DNA of 64,000 bases from Halomarina ordinaria (GTDB lineage: Archaea; Halobacteriota; Halobacteria; Halobacteriales; Haloarculaceae), in contig NZ_JARRAH010000001.1 in NCBI RefSeq assembly GCF_030553305.1, forward strand, positions 2,294,001 to 2,358,000, in the 5' to 3' direction. Below, piece by piece: positions 17,848 through 26,388 of the stretch. The notes below the pieces were generated by a model. The model was given only the letters and a program-made list of their open reading frames with translations. It was not told where the DNA came from and made no database searches. Both the position numbers and the translations under genes were made by a program. How positions within the stretch are numbered: position 1 is the first letter of the stretch; each line of letters starts with the position of its first letter.

Positions 17848-18525
17848 CTAGTCCGTCCCGAACGCCCGGTCGCCCGCGTCGCCGAGCCCGGGGACGATGT
17901 AGCCGTTCTCGTCGAGGTGGTCGTCGATGGACACCGTCAGCAGGTCCGCCTCGGGGAACTGCTCGGCGACGCGCAGCAGACCGTCGGGCGCGCTCACCGC
18001 CGAGAGGACGAACAGCCGCGCCGGCTCCGGTTGCGTCGAGAGGACGTGGTCGAGGACGACGGACATCGTCGACCCGGTGGCGAGCATCGGGTCGGCGACG
18101 ATGACGGTGTCCTCGGGGTGTATCTCGGGCAGTTTCACGTAGTCGATGCTGATGGGGAACTCCCCCTCCTCGTTCATGCCCGCTTCCTCGTCGCGCCCGG
18201 CGCTGATGACGCCCTGGCGCGCCCGGGGGAACGCCTTCAGGAGTCCCTCGACGAACGGCGTCGCCGCGCGCAGGACGTTGATGATGACGACGTCGTCGAT
18301 GCCGGTGACGCGCTCGCCGGTCATCTCCGTCATCGGCGTCCGGACGGGGACGTACTCCGTCTCCATCGCGCCGTCGATGATTTCGTAGCCGCAGATGCGG
18401 CCGAGCTTCACGAGTCCCTTCCGGAAGGACACCTGCTGGGTCTCCACGTCGCGGATGCGCGAGAGCGTGTCTCGGGCCAGCGCGTGGGTGACGAGCGAGG
18501 CGTTTCCGCGCTCCTCGATGGTCAT
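17848..18525 (-). CDS. upp: Uracil phosphoribosyltransferase
   Basis: A 225-residue type I phosphoribosyltransferase salvaging uracil to UMP. The PRPP loop is in the [22 protein letters not shown] block near residue 135, and the uracil-binding C-terminal hood is [17 protein letters not shown]. The N-terminal [21 protein letters not shown] segment is typical of UPRTase rather than of orotate or hypoxanthine enzymes. It starts with an ATG 34 nt after a small membrane-protein gene on the same strand. A TATA-like TTTTTTACC lies in that gap. Confidence 0.95.
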   Translation of the reverse strand: MTIEERGNASLVTHALARDTLSRIRDVETQQVSFRKGLVKLGRICGYEIIDGAMETEYVPVRTPMTEMTGERVTGIDDVVIINVLRAATPFVEGLLKAFPRARQGVISAGRDEEAGMNEEGEFPISIDYVKLPEIHPEDTVIVADPMLATGSTMSVVLDHVLSTQPEPARLFVLSAVSAPDGLLRVAEQFPEADLLTVSIDDHLDENGYIVPGLGDAGDRAFGTD

Positions 18526-18551
18526 GCTTACTCGAAGCGGGTCGCCGGGGG

Positions 18552-18560
18552 GTAAAAAAT
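18552..18560 (-). promoter_or_regulatory. T-rich TATA-like element before upp
   Basis: On the minus strand the sequence reads ATTTTTTACCCCCCGG, 27-35 bp upstream of the upp ATG, which is the canonical place for a haloarchaeal TATA box on a leaderless message. The same T-run immediately follows the stop of the upstream small gene, so it may double as its terminator. Confidence 0.5.
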
Positions 18561-18736
18561 CAGCGCGTTACGACGTACGTGAGCGCCATGAGCACGAGCG
18601 CCATCGTCGCCAGGTTGACGGCCGTGAACGCGACGATGTCGAGGAACGCGAGCCCCCAGAGGACGACGGCGCCGAACGCCGTCGAGAGGAGGGCGTTCAT
18701 GACGAACAGCACGCGAGGGTCTCCGCGGGATGCCAT
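18560..18736 (-). CDS. Small two-helix membrane protein
   Basis: A 58-residue protein, [22 protein letters not shown]..., with two membrane helices (about 9-32 and 36-55) and few charged residues. No recognised family. It lies on the same strand as upp, 34 nt upstream. The divergent neighbour at 18794 is another small membrane protein. Start ATG at 18736. Confidence 0.6.
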   Translation of the reverse strand: MASRGDPRVLFVMNALLSTAFGAVVLWGLAFLDIVAFTAVNLATMALVLMALTYVVTR

Positions 18737-18793
18737 GGCCCTCGTGGTCGGGCCACGGGCTTGATACTTTACCATCGAGCGTCTACGCGGGTC

Positions 18794-19114
18794 GTGAAGC
18801 TCCGCAACCGCCGCGGGACGCCCGTCGACCCCGTCCCGTTCCTCGTCGTCTGCGCGTTCGCGTTCATGCTGAGCTTCTCGCTCGGCCCCGGTTACTGCTG
18901 GGCGTACGGGCTGGGCGACGCGGCCGCGTTCGGCCTGCCGACGGCGCTCTTCGGCGTCGCGGTGGCCGGCGCCTACCACCGCCTCGTCTGGGCGACCCGC
19001 CCGTCGCTGCTCTCGGAGGTGCCCGCCGAATCGCGCCTCCTGCGGCTCTGCTACGGCGTCGTCGCCCTCTTCCTCCTCCTCGGCGCGCTCTCCGTGCCGC
19101 TTTTACTCCGGTGA
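18794..19114 (+). CDS. Small membrane protein, about three helices
   Basis: A 106-residue protein starting at GTG (VKLRNRRGTPVDPVPFLVV). Its basic N-terminus is followed by hydrophobic segments at about 13-35, 42-62 and 86-105. No domain is recognised. The GTG start is preferred because the conserved-looking region starts there and no in-frame ATG precedes it within the gap. It ends 16 nt before the SRPBCC gene and is likely cotranscribed with it. Confidence 0.6.
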   Translation: MKLRNRRGTPVDPVPFLVVCAFAFMLSFSLGPGYCWAYGLGDAAAFGLPTALFGVAVAGAYHRLVWATRPSLLSEVPAESRLLRLCYGVVALFLLLGALSVPLLLR

Positions 19115-19130
19115 ACCGACGCAGGACCAT

Positions 19131-19535
19131 ATGCGCGAGGTCACCGTCTCCCGGTTCGTCCGCGCCCCGCCGTCGGTCGTCCGCCCGCTGCTCACCCCCG
19201 CGTCGCTCGTCGCCTACGAGGGGAGCTTCGCGGTCCGCGCCGTCGACGAGCGCGGGGACGCGACGGTCGTCACGGCGGGCGCGGGCGGCCTCGAACTCGC
19301 GCTCCGCTTCGAGGAGCGCGCCGACGGCTGGTACTACCGCCAGGAGGGGGAGGCCGGCCCCTTCGACGCGATGGAGACGTGGGTGACGGTCGAACCGAAG
19401 GACGAGGGCTCGCGCGTGACCATGCGCTCGGCGGTCGACCTCGGCCTCCCGCTCCCGTTCTCGGGGCGCCTCGCGGCGTGGAAGCGCCGCGGCGAGTTGA
19501 AGCGGGCGCTCTCGGCGCTGGCGGCGGACTGCTGA
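19131..19535 (+). CDS. SRPBCC (polyketide cyclase/START-like) protein
   Basis: A 134-residue helix-grip fold protein. The opening strand REVTVSRFVRAPPSVVRPLL, the mid-domain ETWVTVEPKDEGSRVTMRS and the long amphipathic C-terminal helix (RRGELKRALSALAADC) follow the START/SRPBCC pattern for binding hydrophobic ligands. Substrate unknown. It is probably in a two-gene operon with the preceding small membrane protein. Convergent with the CobW-family gene. Confidence 0.75.
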   Translation: MREVTVSRFVRAPPSVVRPLLTPASLVAYEGSFAVRAVDERGDATVVTAGAGGLELALRFEERADGWYYRQEGEAGPFDAMETWVTVEPKDEGSRVTMRSAVDLGLPLPFSGRLAAWKRRGELKRALSALAADC

Positions 19536-19545
19536 GTTCCCCTCG

Positions 19546-20742
19546 TTACCGGAGGACGACCGGCTCCTCGCCCGCCCGCGGGAACGGGTTCTCGCCGTAG
19601 GTGTCGCTCTCCCACTCCGCGTCGGTGACGAGCGCGTCGTCGAGCGCCGTCACGAGCGTCTCCTCGTCCATCCCCCGCCCGATGAGGACGAGTTGTGACT
19701 GTCGGTCGCCGTGGGTCTCGTCCCACTCCACCTCGGGATGCATCCGCCGCTGCATCTCCTGTCTCGACTCCGCCAGGCTCGCTATCCAGTTCCCCTGTAC
19801 CTCGACGCGCGAGGAGCGGCCGGCCTGGCTGTAGTGCAGCGAGACGTCGTCGCGGCCGGCGACCCACAGCAGCCCCTTCGAGCGCAGGACGCTCCCCGGC
19901 AGGTCGCGGAGGACGCTCGCGAGGCGTCCGGGGTGGAACGGACGCCGCCTGCGGTAGGCGACGGAGTCGACGCCGTAGGCCGCGAGCGGGTGGTGGTCGT
20001 CGTGGTCGTGGTCGTCATGGGGGTCGTCGTCGCCGTGGTGGTGCCCCGCGGCGTGGTCGAGCGCGCGCCGCCAGCCGTCGGTCTCGCTCACCGTGTCGAG
20101 GTCGAAGCGACCCGTCCCGACGACGTCGCCGGGGTCGAGGGTGCCGTGGGTGGTCCGGACGAGACGGGCACGGGGGTTGAGCGACCGGAGGAGGTCCTCG
20201 GTGGCGGTCAGTTCCGCCTCCTCGACGAGGTCGCACTTGTTGAGCACGAGGACGTCCGCGCACTCGACCTGCGCGGCGAGCAGGTCCGCGAGCGGCCGCG
20301 GTCCGTCGTCGGTCCGGGCGGTCTCCTCGCCCTCCGCGAGCGTCTCCGCGAAGGTGGCGGCGTCGACGACGGTGGCGAGCGTGTCGAGGTCGTAGGCGGC
20401 GCTCGCGGCGCCCGTCGTGAACAGCGTCGCGACCGGCGCGGGTTCGCTGATGCCGGAGGACTCGACGACGAGGTGGTCGAAGTCCCGCTCGCGGGCGAGC
20501 CGCGAGACGGCCACGTCGAGGTCGCCGCGCAGGTCACAGCAGATACAGCCGTTCGAGAGTTCGGTGACGCCGTCGGCGCGCGACTCCACGAGCGCCGCGT
20601 CGATGTTTATCTCGCCCATGTCGTTGACGAGGACGGCGAGACGGCGGTCGGCGTGTTCGAGCAGGTGGTTGAGCGTCGTCGTCTTGCCCGCCCCGAGCGC
20701 GCCGCTCAGGAGGGTGACCGGTGTCGAGCCGCGTGCTGCCAT
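19546..20742 (-). CDS. CobW/ZNG-family metal-chaperone GTPase
   Basis: A 398-residue G3E GTPase. The Walker A is SGALGAGKTTTL near residue 13. The family's metal-binding CxCC motif is NGCICCDLRG (C66, C68, C69), and base recognition is in LVLNKCDLVEE. A His/Asp-rich loop (HHHGDDDPHDDHDHDDHH) lies near residue 240, and the CobW C-terminal domain follows. Relatives transfer zinc or cobalt to client enzymes. The His-rich loop favours zinc or nickel/cobalt storage. No client or cobalamin gene is adjacent, so the metal is undetermined. Confidence 0.88.
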   Translation of the reverse strand: MAARGSTPVTLLSGALGAGKTTTLNHLLEHADRRLAVLVNDMGEINIDAALVESRADGVTELSNGCICCDLRGDLDVAVSRLARERDFDHLVVESSGISEPAPVATLFTTGAASAAYDLDTLATVVDAATFAETLAEGEETARTDDGPRPLADLLAAQVECADVLVLNKCDLVEEAELTATEDLLRSLNPRARLVRTTHGTLDPGDVVGTGRFDLDTVSETDGWRRALDHAAGHHHGDDDPHDDHDHDDHHPLAAYGVDSVAYRRRRPFHPGRLASVLRDLPGSVLRSKGLLWVAGRDDVSLHYSQAGRSSRVEVQGNWIASLAESRQEMQRRMHPEVEWDETHGDRQSQLVLIGRGMDEETLVTALDDALVTDAEWESDTYGENPFPRAGEEPVVLR

Positions 20743-20852
20743 ACCCTAACGTGGGGCGTCGACCACTTAGCGCCGGCGACACCGGGTCGGAGGTGTCCTC
20801 GACGGCGGCGCGCTGACGACACCCTTTTGCCCGCGACCTGTGACCGTCTTGC

Positions 20853-21149
20853 ATGGACCTGTCCGACCGCATCGCGGCGTTCCGCGCCACCCTCGAGGAG
20901 TGGCTGCGGGGGCTCTACCACGGTCTCGTCACCCACCCGGCCTACGAGAAGATAGAGAACGAGGCCGAGGACGCGGAGGACGCCTTCCTGCTCGCGTGCT
21001 TCCCCGACGCCTTCGGCATCCCGAGTCCGGTGTCGTACTACACCGCCGAACTGCTCCCCTACCTCTCGACGGAGTTCGAGCAGTGGGAGCGGCGCATGTG
21101 GGACCGCCAGTCGCTGCTCGAACGCAAGGGCCAGCAGTACCACTTCTGA
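20853..21149 (+). CDS. Conserved small protein coupled to Get3-like ATPase
   Basis: A 98-residue helical, acidic protein starting MDLSDRIAAFRATLEEWLRG and ending LERKGQQYHF. No known domain is recognised and it has no membrane segment. The stop codon overlaps the start of the Get3/ArsA gene (TGATG), so the two are translationally coupled. The product is therefore a candidate partner or adaptor of that ATPase; this is inference from arrangement only. Confidence 0.72.
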   Translation: MDLSDRIAAFRATLEEWLRGLYHGLVTHPAYEKIENEAEDAEDAFLLACFPDAFGIPSPVSYYTAELLPYLSTEFEQWERRMWDRQSLLERKGQQYHF

Positions 21150-22135
21150 TGCGCACGTTCGTCTTCTTCGGCGGGAAGGGCGGCGTCGGCAAGACCACGG
21201 TGTCGAGCGCCTACGCCCACCGCTGCGCCGAGGCGGGCCTCGAGACGCTCGTCGTCTCGACCGACCCCGCCCACAGCACGGCCGACGTCTTCGACCAGGC
21301 GTTCGGCGACGACCCGCGCCCCGTCGAGGGGTACGACTCGCTCTCGGCGATGGAGATAGACCCCGACGAGGAGGTCACCCGCCACCTGATGGACATCAAG
21401 CGCGCCATGGGCGACCAGGTCAGCCCCGGCATCGTCAACGAGATAGACCGGCAGATAGAACTCGCCCACCAGACGCCGGGTGCCCACGAGGCGGCGCTGT
21501 TCGACCGCTTCATCGACGTGATGCGCGATGCAGACGAGTACGACCGCGTCGTGTTCGACACCTCGCCGACCGGCGGCACCCTCCGCCTGCTCTCGCTGCC
21601 GGAGTACCTCGGCGGGTGGATCGACCGCCTCCTCGAGAAGCGCGCCCAGAGCGTCGACCTCTTCGAGAAGGCGGCCATCGGCAACCGCGAACCCCGCCGG
21701 TCGATGGTCGGCGACCCCATCGTCGCCCGCCTCCAGGAGCGCAAGGCGAACTTCGAGTTCGCCGGCGAGACCCTCCGGGAGGACGCCGCCTTCTTCCTCG
21801 TCGTCAATCCCGACGAACTCTCCATCCGCGAGACGCGCCGCGCCGTCGGGAGTCTGGAGGAGTACGGCCTCACCGTCTCGGGGCTCGTCGCCAACCGCCT
21901 CACGCCCGAACCGGAACCCCACGAGGAGGGACGCGGCGCGCGCTTCCTCCGTAATCGCTGCGCGACCGAGCGCGAGCGCCTCGAGACGGTCCGCGAGACG
22001 TTCGACCAGCCGCTCGCGGGCGTCATCGAGACGCGCGTCGCGGAGGTAAAAGGCGACTTCCTCGCCGACGTCGCCGCCGACCTCGACATCGACGTGACGG
22101 CCCCCGACCCCCGAACAGGAGGGCCTCGATCTTAA
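21149..22135 (+). CDS. Get3/ArsA family ATPase
   Basis: A 328-residue single-domain ATPase. The deviant Walker A GGKGGVGKTT lies at about residue 8, switch I STDPAHSTADVF at about 39, and a later VFDTSPTGGTLRLLSLPEYL with switch II features. Family members are the tail-anchored-protein targeting factor Get3 and arsenite pump ATPase ArsA. The arsenite-binding cysteine cluster and an ArsB pump are not seen, and only one ATPase domain is present, so a Get3-like role is more likely. The start ATG overlaps the stop of the 98-residue gene. Confidence 0.87.
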   Translation: MRTFVFFGGKGGVGKTTVSSAYAHRCAEAGLETLVVSTDPAHSTADVFDQAFGDDPRPVEGYDSLSAMEIDPDEEVTRHLMDIKRAMGDQVSPGIVNEIDRQIELAHQTPGAHEAALFDRFIDVMRDADEYDRVVFDTSPTGGTLRLLSLPEYLGGWIDRLLEKRAQSVDLFEKAAIGNREPRRSMVGDPIVARLQERKANFEFAGETLREDAAFFLVVNPDELSIRETRRAVGSLEEYGLTVSGLVANRLTPEPEPHEEGRGARFLRNRCATERERLETVRETFDQPLAGVIETRVAEVKGDFLADVAADLDIDVTAPDPRTGGPRS

Positions 22136-22173
22136 TTTCCGAAAGGCAAAACGAAAAATATCGCGGTTATACC

Positions 22174-22239
22174 GCCCGTAGACGGGCACCGTCACTCGGA
22201 TTCGTTGTCATCCTCGGCAAATAATTGGGAAGTTTTAAG
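22174..22239 (+). promoter_or_regulatory. cstA upstream region: small hairpin and TATA element
   Basis: GCCCGT-AG-ACGGGC (22174-22187) is a 6-bp inverted repeat 39 nt after the ATPase gene. AGTTTTAAG around 22231-22239 lies about 33-40 bp before the cstA ATG and is the best TATA candidate. The stretch 22136-22240 is markedly AT-richer than flanking coding DNA. Confidence 0.5.
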
Positions 22240-22271
22240 CGTGTTACCAGAAGACCATACTATCCGATACC

Positions 22272-24095
22272 ATGGTTCAGATAATCTGGCTAGTCGCGAT
22301 AGTCCTCACGCTGTTCAGCGTCGGCTACCTCGGCTACTCCCGGTACCTCTCTCAGTTCGTCGACCTCGACGACACGCGCGAGACGCCGGCTCACAAGTAC
22401 GAAGACGGACAGGAGTACGTACCGGCGAAGAAACCCGTCCTCCTCGGACACCACTACTCGAGCATCGCGGGCGGCGCGCCCATCGTCGGCCCCATCACCG
22501 CCGGCGTCATCTGGGGGTGGGTCCCGGCGCTGCTCTGGATCGCCATCGGCAACCCGCTGATGGGCGCGGTCCACGACTTCACCGCGCTGTCGGCGAGCCT
22601 CCGCCACGAGGGGAAGTCCATCGGCTACATCATCGGCGAGTACGTCGGCGAGCGGGGCAAGAACATGCTCCTGTGGTTCGCCTTCCTCACCATCATCCTC
22701 GTGGTGGCGGTGTTCGCCCTCGTCGTCGGCATCGTCTTCAACGCCTACCCCGAGGCGGCGACCGCGAGCCTCATCTACATCGGCCTCGCGGTGTTCTTCG
22801 GCGCCTACCTCTACCAGTTGAACCTCCCGTTCGTCCCCGGGACGGTGGCGTTCGTCGTCGCCATGTTCGTCGGCGTCTACGCGGGCATCCAGCTCCCGGT
22901 CGCGCTGTTCGAGCCCGCGGCCCGCGCGCCCGCCAACACGCTCGTCCTGTTCTCCGGCGAGGGGGCGTGGCTCCCCGGCGTCGGCGCGCTCGGCGCGAAC
23001 ACCGCCGCGTGGGTGCCGGTCATTCTCGTCTACGGTGCCATCGCCAGCGCGCTCCCGGTGTGGGTGCTCCTGCAACCGCGTGACTACCTCTCGTCGTTCC
23101 TGCTCTACACCGGCGTCGGCGGGGCGCTGCTCGCCATCATCGTCGGCACGGTCCTCGGGTCGTCCTCGGAACCGCTCGTCACCAACCTCGAACCGTACTA
23201 CGGGTTCATCGGTCGCTCCGGCGCACCGCTGTTCCCCCTGCTGTTCATCACCATCGCCTGCGGGACCATCAGCGGGTTCCACTCGCTGGTCTCCTCGGGG
23301 ACGACCTCGAAACAGCTCAACAAGGAGTCCGACGCCCGCCTCATCGGCTACGGCGGGATGCTCGGCGAGGGACTGCTCGCGACGGTGGCGCTCGCGTCGG
23401 TCGCCATCGTCTCGCCCGACGTCGGCAGCGGCATCGGCCTCGCACTCCCGACGTTCGCGGAGGGCGGCGGCATCATGCTCACCAGCCTGGGCCTCCCCGC
23501 CTCCTTCGGCGGGCCGTTCATGGCGCTCGTGCTCGTGAGCTTCCTGCTCACCTCGACCGACACCGCCGTCCGCCTCGGGCGCTACATGCTGGAGGAAATC
23601 GTCGGAACGCCCGAGACGACGGCCCAGTCGTTTGCAACCGACCGCTTCGGCAACGCCGCGGTCCAGGCGATTCCGGCGTACATCCTCATCACCAGCGGGT
23701 CGTGGGTCACCCTCTGGCAGCTGTTCGGCGGCGCGAACCAGCTGCTCGCGGCGCTCGCGCTCCTGACGGCGACGGTCTGGCTCGCCAACTGGGACCGCAG
23801 CAAACAGCTCATCAGCACCGGCCTGCCGATGGCGCTGATGACCACCATCACCGTCATCGGCCTCGGCTGGCTCGCGTTCCACGACAACCTCTACGTGAAG
23901 TTCGTCCAGGGCGAGTGGGGCGAAGCCGGTCCCACCGTGTTCGCACAGGCCTCCGCGCTCGTCCAGGTCGCCATCGCGCTCACCCTCGTCGGCCTGGCGC
24001 TGTCGCTCGTCTACATCGGCGTCGGGAACATCAGAAAAGCGCGCGACCGCTCCGGACGGGCGGTCGCAGATGGCGGTGACCCGGGCGACGACTGA
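22272..24095 (+). CDS. cstA: CstA family peptide/pyruvate transporter
   Basis: A 607-residue polytopic membrane protein with about 16 hydrophobic segments. The family signature GHHYSSIAGGAPIVGPITAG lies near residue 58, with NPLMGAVHDFTALSASLRHEG and the C-terminal GSWVTLWQLFGGANQLLAALAL. CstA proteins import peptides or pyruvate, typically when carbon is scarce. The C-terminus is a soluble basic/acidic tail after residue about 580. Monocistronic, with its own AT-rich promoter region. Confidence 0.92.
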   Translation: MVQIIWLVAIVLTLFSVGYLGYSRYLSQFVDLDDTRETPAHKYEDGQEYVPAKKPVLLGHHYSSIAGGAPIVGPITAGVIWGWVPALLWIAIGNPLMGAVHDFTALSASLRHEGKSIGYIIGEYVGERGKNMLLWFAFLTIILVVAVFALVVGIVFNAYPEAATASLIYIGLAVFFGAYLYQLNLPFVPGTVAFVVAMFVGVYAGIQLPVALFEPAARAPANTLVLFSGEGAWLPGVGALGANTAAWVPVILVYGAIASALPVWVLLQPRDYLSSFLLYTGVGGALLAIIVGTVLGSSSEPLVTNLEPYYGFIGRSGAPLFPLLFITIACGTISGFHSLVSSGTTSKQLNKESDARLIGYGGMLGEGLLATVALASVAIVSPDVGSGIGLALPTFAEGGGIMLTSLGLPASFGGPFMALVLVSFLLTSTDTAVRLGRYMLEEIVGTPETTAQSFATDRFGNAAVQAIPAYILITSGSWVTLWQLFGGANQLLAALALLTATVWLANWDRSKQLISTGLPMALMTTITVIGLGWLAFHDNLYVKFVQGEWGEAGPTVFAQASALVQVAIALTLVGLALSLVYIGVGNIRKARDRSGRAVADGGDPGDD

Positions 24096-24194
24096 CCGGT
24101 CGCGACACTCCCCTTCTCGCGTTCTCGACTCCGTGACGCGCTCGTGACGTGACGCCGCGGCTCGCGGGCGTGGCGACGGAGGAGAGACGGCGGA

Positions 24195-24836
24195 CTACCG
24201 ACCGAACAGCCCCGCCAGTCGCCCGACCAGTCCGCGGCGCGGTTCGTCACCCTCCCAGAGCCGGAAGGCCCCCTCGACGTCCGCGTTGGCGCTCGCGACG
24301 AGGTCCTCCTCGTCGGGCGCGACGACGAGCAGGTTCACCTCGTAGTGGCCGTAGTAGCCGTACCGCAGCAGGGTGCGGTCCTCGAAGCCGTCGACGAACG
24401 CCCGGACCGCCTCGGGTATCTCGGGGACGACGAGCGCGAAGGTGTAGTCGGTGCTGAAGTGCTCCTCGTCGGGGTCGATGCCCTCGGCGAGGTCGTGGCC
24501 GAGCGCGACGAGGCGCTCGAGGTCGGCGGTGGTCACCGACGAGGACGTCCGGGCGTAGAGGTACTCGCTCGACCCGTGGTTCCCGTAGGTGACGGAGGGG
24601 TGCAGGAAGTGTTTCCGGCTCTCGATACGCATCTCACCGTAGAGGTCGAAACGCTCGCCGCCGAGGGCGTAGTCGTCCTCGAGGTCGTAGTTGTGCAACA
24701 GGCGGTCGGCGACCCGGTCGAGGTACTCGTCCTCCCAGTCGGGGACGCCGAGGTCGGCGCGGGTGGGGACGCCCGCGTCTGCGCCCTCGCGCTCGTCGGC
24801 GTCGCCCTCGCCGGCGTCGACGGGCGCCTCGCTCAT
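24195..24836 (-). CDS. Uncharacterised protein coupled to a cupin
   Basis: A 213-residue soluble protein. An acidic disordered N-terminus (about 1-30) precedes a folded region containing DWEDEYLDRVADRLLHNYDLE, GERFDLYGEMRIESRKHFLHPSVTYGNHGSSEYLYA and YGYYGHYEVNLLVV, ending RRGLVGRLAGLFGR. I do not recognise the family. Its ATG overlaps the stop of the cupin gene by 4 nt (ATGA), so the two are cotranscribed and likely act together. No signal peptide or membrane helix. Confidence 0.75.
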   Translation of the reverse strand: MSEAPVDAGEGDADEREGADAGVPTRADLGVPDWEDEYLDRVADRLLHNYDLEDDYALGGERFDLYGEMRIESRKHFLHPSVTYGNHGSSEYLYARTSSSVTTADLERLVALGHDLAEGIDPDEEHFSTDYTFALVVPEIPEAVRAFVDGFEDRTLLRYGYYGHYEVNLLVVAPDEEDLVASANADVEGAFRLWEGDEPRRGLVGRLAGLFGR

Positions 24837-25231
24837 CGCGGCCCGTCCTCCTCCTCCGCGTCGGGGTCGTAGGGGTGGACGTCGTCCGCGGCCGGCGGGA
24901 CGCCGATGGCCAGCACCGACACCGACCCGTCGGCGTCGGCCGGGTTGTACGCGCGCTGGGGGTCGCCGGGGTCGCAGGCGAACAGCGACCCGGCCGGGAC
25001 GGTGTAGGTTCCCGCGGGCGTCTCGACACTGAGCGTCCCCTCGAGGACGTAGAACGCCTCCTCCTGCTCGTCGTGGTAGTGGTAGGCGAGCGGGAGTTGC
25101 TCGCCGGGGGCCGCCTCGAAGCGGTTGAGGGCGACGCCGTCGAGGTCGGCGGGCGCCGAGAGTCGCTGGAGCGTGCACGGCCGGTCCGGTTCGGGGTCAA
25201 GGTCGTCCGCGTCCACGACGCGATAGCTCAT
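24833..25231 (-). CDS. Cupin-domain protein
   Basis: A 132-residue single cupin barrel. Cupin motif 1 is visible as LAYHYHDEQEEAFYVLEG, with metal-ligand His/His/Glu positions. Motif 2 is around VPAGSLFACDPGDPQRAYNPADADG. In motif 2 the usual histidine is replaced, so metal binding may be incomplete. Function unknown; cupins include isomerases, dioxygenases and ligand-sensing proteins. ATG at 25231 (MSYRVVDADDLD). First gene of a two-gene unit with the 213-residue protein, divergent from the small gene at 25311. Confidence 0.82.
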   Translation of the reverse strand: MSYRVVDADDLDPEPDRPCTLQRLSAPADLDGVALNRFEAAPGEQLPLAYHYHDEQEEAFYVLEGTLSVETPAGTYTVPAGSLFACDPGDPQRAYNPADADGSVSVLAIGVPPAADDVHPYDPDAEEEDGPR

Positions 25232-25310
25232 ACCCGTAGGCGGCCGAGCGGCAGTATAAACCCCGTGCTTCACGGGAACGCTTAACTCGCCTGCACCCCG
25301 ACAGGTCGGT

Positions 25311-25526
25311 ATGGGAGGAAAAGAGACCGAAGCGTGCGGACGGTGCGCGATGAGCACCGTCGTCTCCTCGACGCTCGACGAGGAGGGACGCGCCCGCGAC
25401 CCCTACGGGGACGCGCGCATCGAGGTCGACGACGACGAGGCGCGACGCGTCTCGCCCGGCGCGTGGCTCTCGGGCGTGAAGGACCGCCTCGACGCGGTCG
25501 CGACCCGACTCACGTACGGGAACTGA
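25311..25526 (+). CDS. Small acidic protein with CxxC
   Basis: A 71-codon frame, MGGKETEACGRCAMSTVVSS..., ending KDRLDAVATRLTYGN. A TATA-like CGCTTAACT lies about 25-35 bp upstream of the ATG, consistent with a leaderless transcript and supporting a real gene. It has a single CGRC motif, too little for a zinc finger, and an amphipathic C-terminal helix. No family recognised. Start could also be the internal ATG at 25350 (MSTVVSS). Confidence 0.5.
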   Translation: MGGKETEACGRCAMSTVVSSTLDEEGRARDPYGDARIEVDDDEARRVSPGAWLSGVKDRLDAVATRLTYGN

Positions 25527-25611
25527 GGGCGACCGTCGTGCGGTACCACGTCTCGCGACACGAACTCGCGGGAGAAGCTTTTTAGTGTCCCCGACGTAGG
25601 CCCTCGCGAGA

Positions 25612-26301
25612 ATGGAAGAGAGCATTTCGGGATTCAGCGTCCGCGGGTCGTGGGGCGACATCGTCGAACACGGCGAGCGCCTCTCGCGCGCGCTCATCGA
25701 CGTCGGCGCGGACGGGCCCGAGTTCGAGGAGTGGGACGAGTGGCGGCCGAAGAGCCACGAACGACTGGACGAAGACGTCAACGAGAAGACGGCGGAACAG
25801 GCGAGCGTCGGCGAGGGGAAGGGCGAGCGTGCGGGGAAGGAACCGGACGAGGACCTGAAGACGGCCGGCGAGAAGCTCTCGGAGTCCTACGACCGCCTCG
25901 CCGACGACACCGACGAGGCGATGAGCAAGTGGGGCGAGTCCATCGACTACGTCGCGCGCGCGGCCGACTCCGCGGGCCGGCGCGCCCTCCGGAAGGTCGA
26001 GGGGACCGTCTACCGCAACGTGATGACGCAGATCGCCCCCTACTACTTCGACAACGACCTCGTCAGCGCGAACGTCCAGCGGTCGTCCCGGGGCGGCGAG
26101 CGCGTCTACTCCTTCGAGGTGAACGTCAACGACGACGACCTGAAGGACGAGGTCTCGGAGTGCCTCGCCGACTACGAGGACACCGTCGACCGCTGGCACG
26201 TCGACACCGAGAAGGAGACGGCGGCGCTCGAAGCCGTCGAGGGCGGCGACGGCGTCGACATCCCCGAGAGCCAGGACGACGTCCGACCGACCGTGAACTG
26301 A
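25612..26301 (+). CDS. Haloarchaeal conserved protein (DUF5828-like)
   Basis: A 229-residue soluble, highly acidic protein, MEESISGFSVRGSWGDIVEHGERL..., with a central helical region rich in Glu/Lys. A C-terminal alpha/beta part contains TVYRNVMTQIAPYYFDNDLVSANV and RVYSFEVNVNDDDLKDEV. I believe it belongs to a family found only in haloarchaea (named DUF5828 from memory, not checked). A CTTTTTAG TATA-like element lies 30 bp before the ATG. It precedes the second PiT permease, but the 87-bp gap gives no proof of linkage. Confidence 0.72.
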   Translation: MEESISGFSVRGSWGDIVEHGERLSRALIDVGADGPEFEEWDEWRPKSHERLDEDVNEKTAEQASVGEGKGERAGKEPDEDLKTAGEKLSESYDRLADDTDEAMSKWGESIDYVARAADSAGRRALRKVEGTVYRNVMTQIAPYYFDNDLVSANVQRSSRGGERVYSFEVNVNDDDLKDEVSECLADYEDTVDRWHVDTEKETAALEAVEGGDGVDIPESQDDVRPTVN

Positions 26302-26388
26302 CCCGACCCGCCGACACCCGCCTCCGGCCCGCCCGAAATCCCACCGCAAGCGTGCCCTTCATTGCAGCTTACGCAGTAGGTGGTGCAG

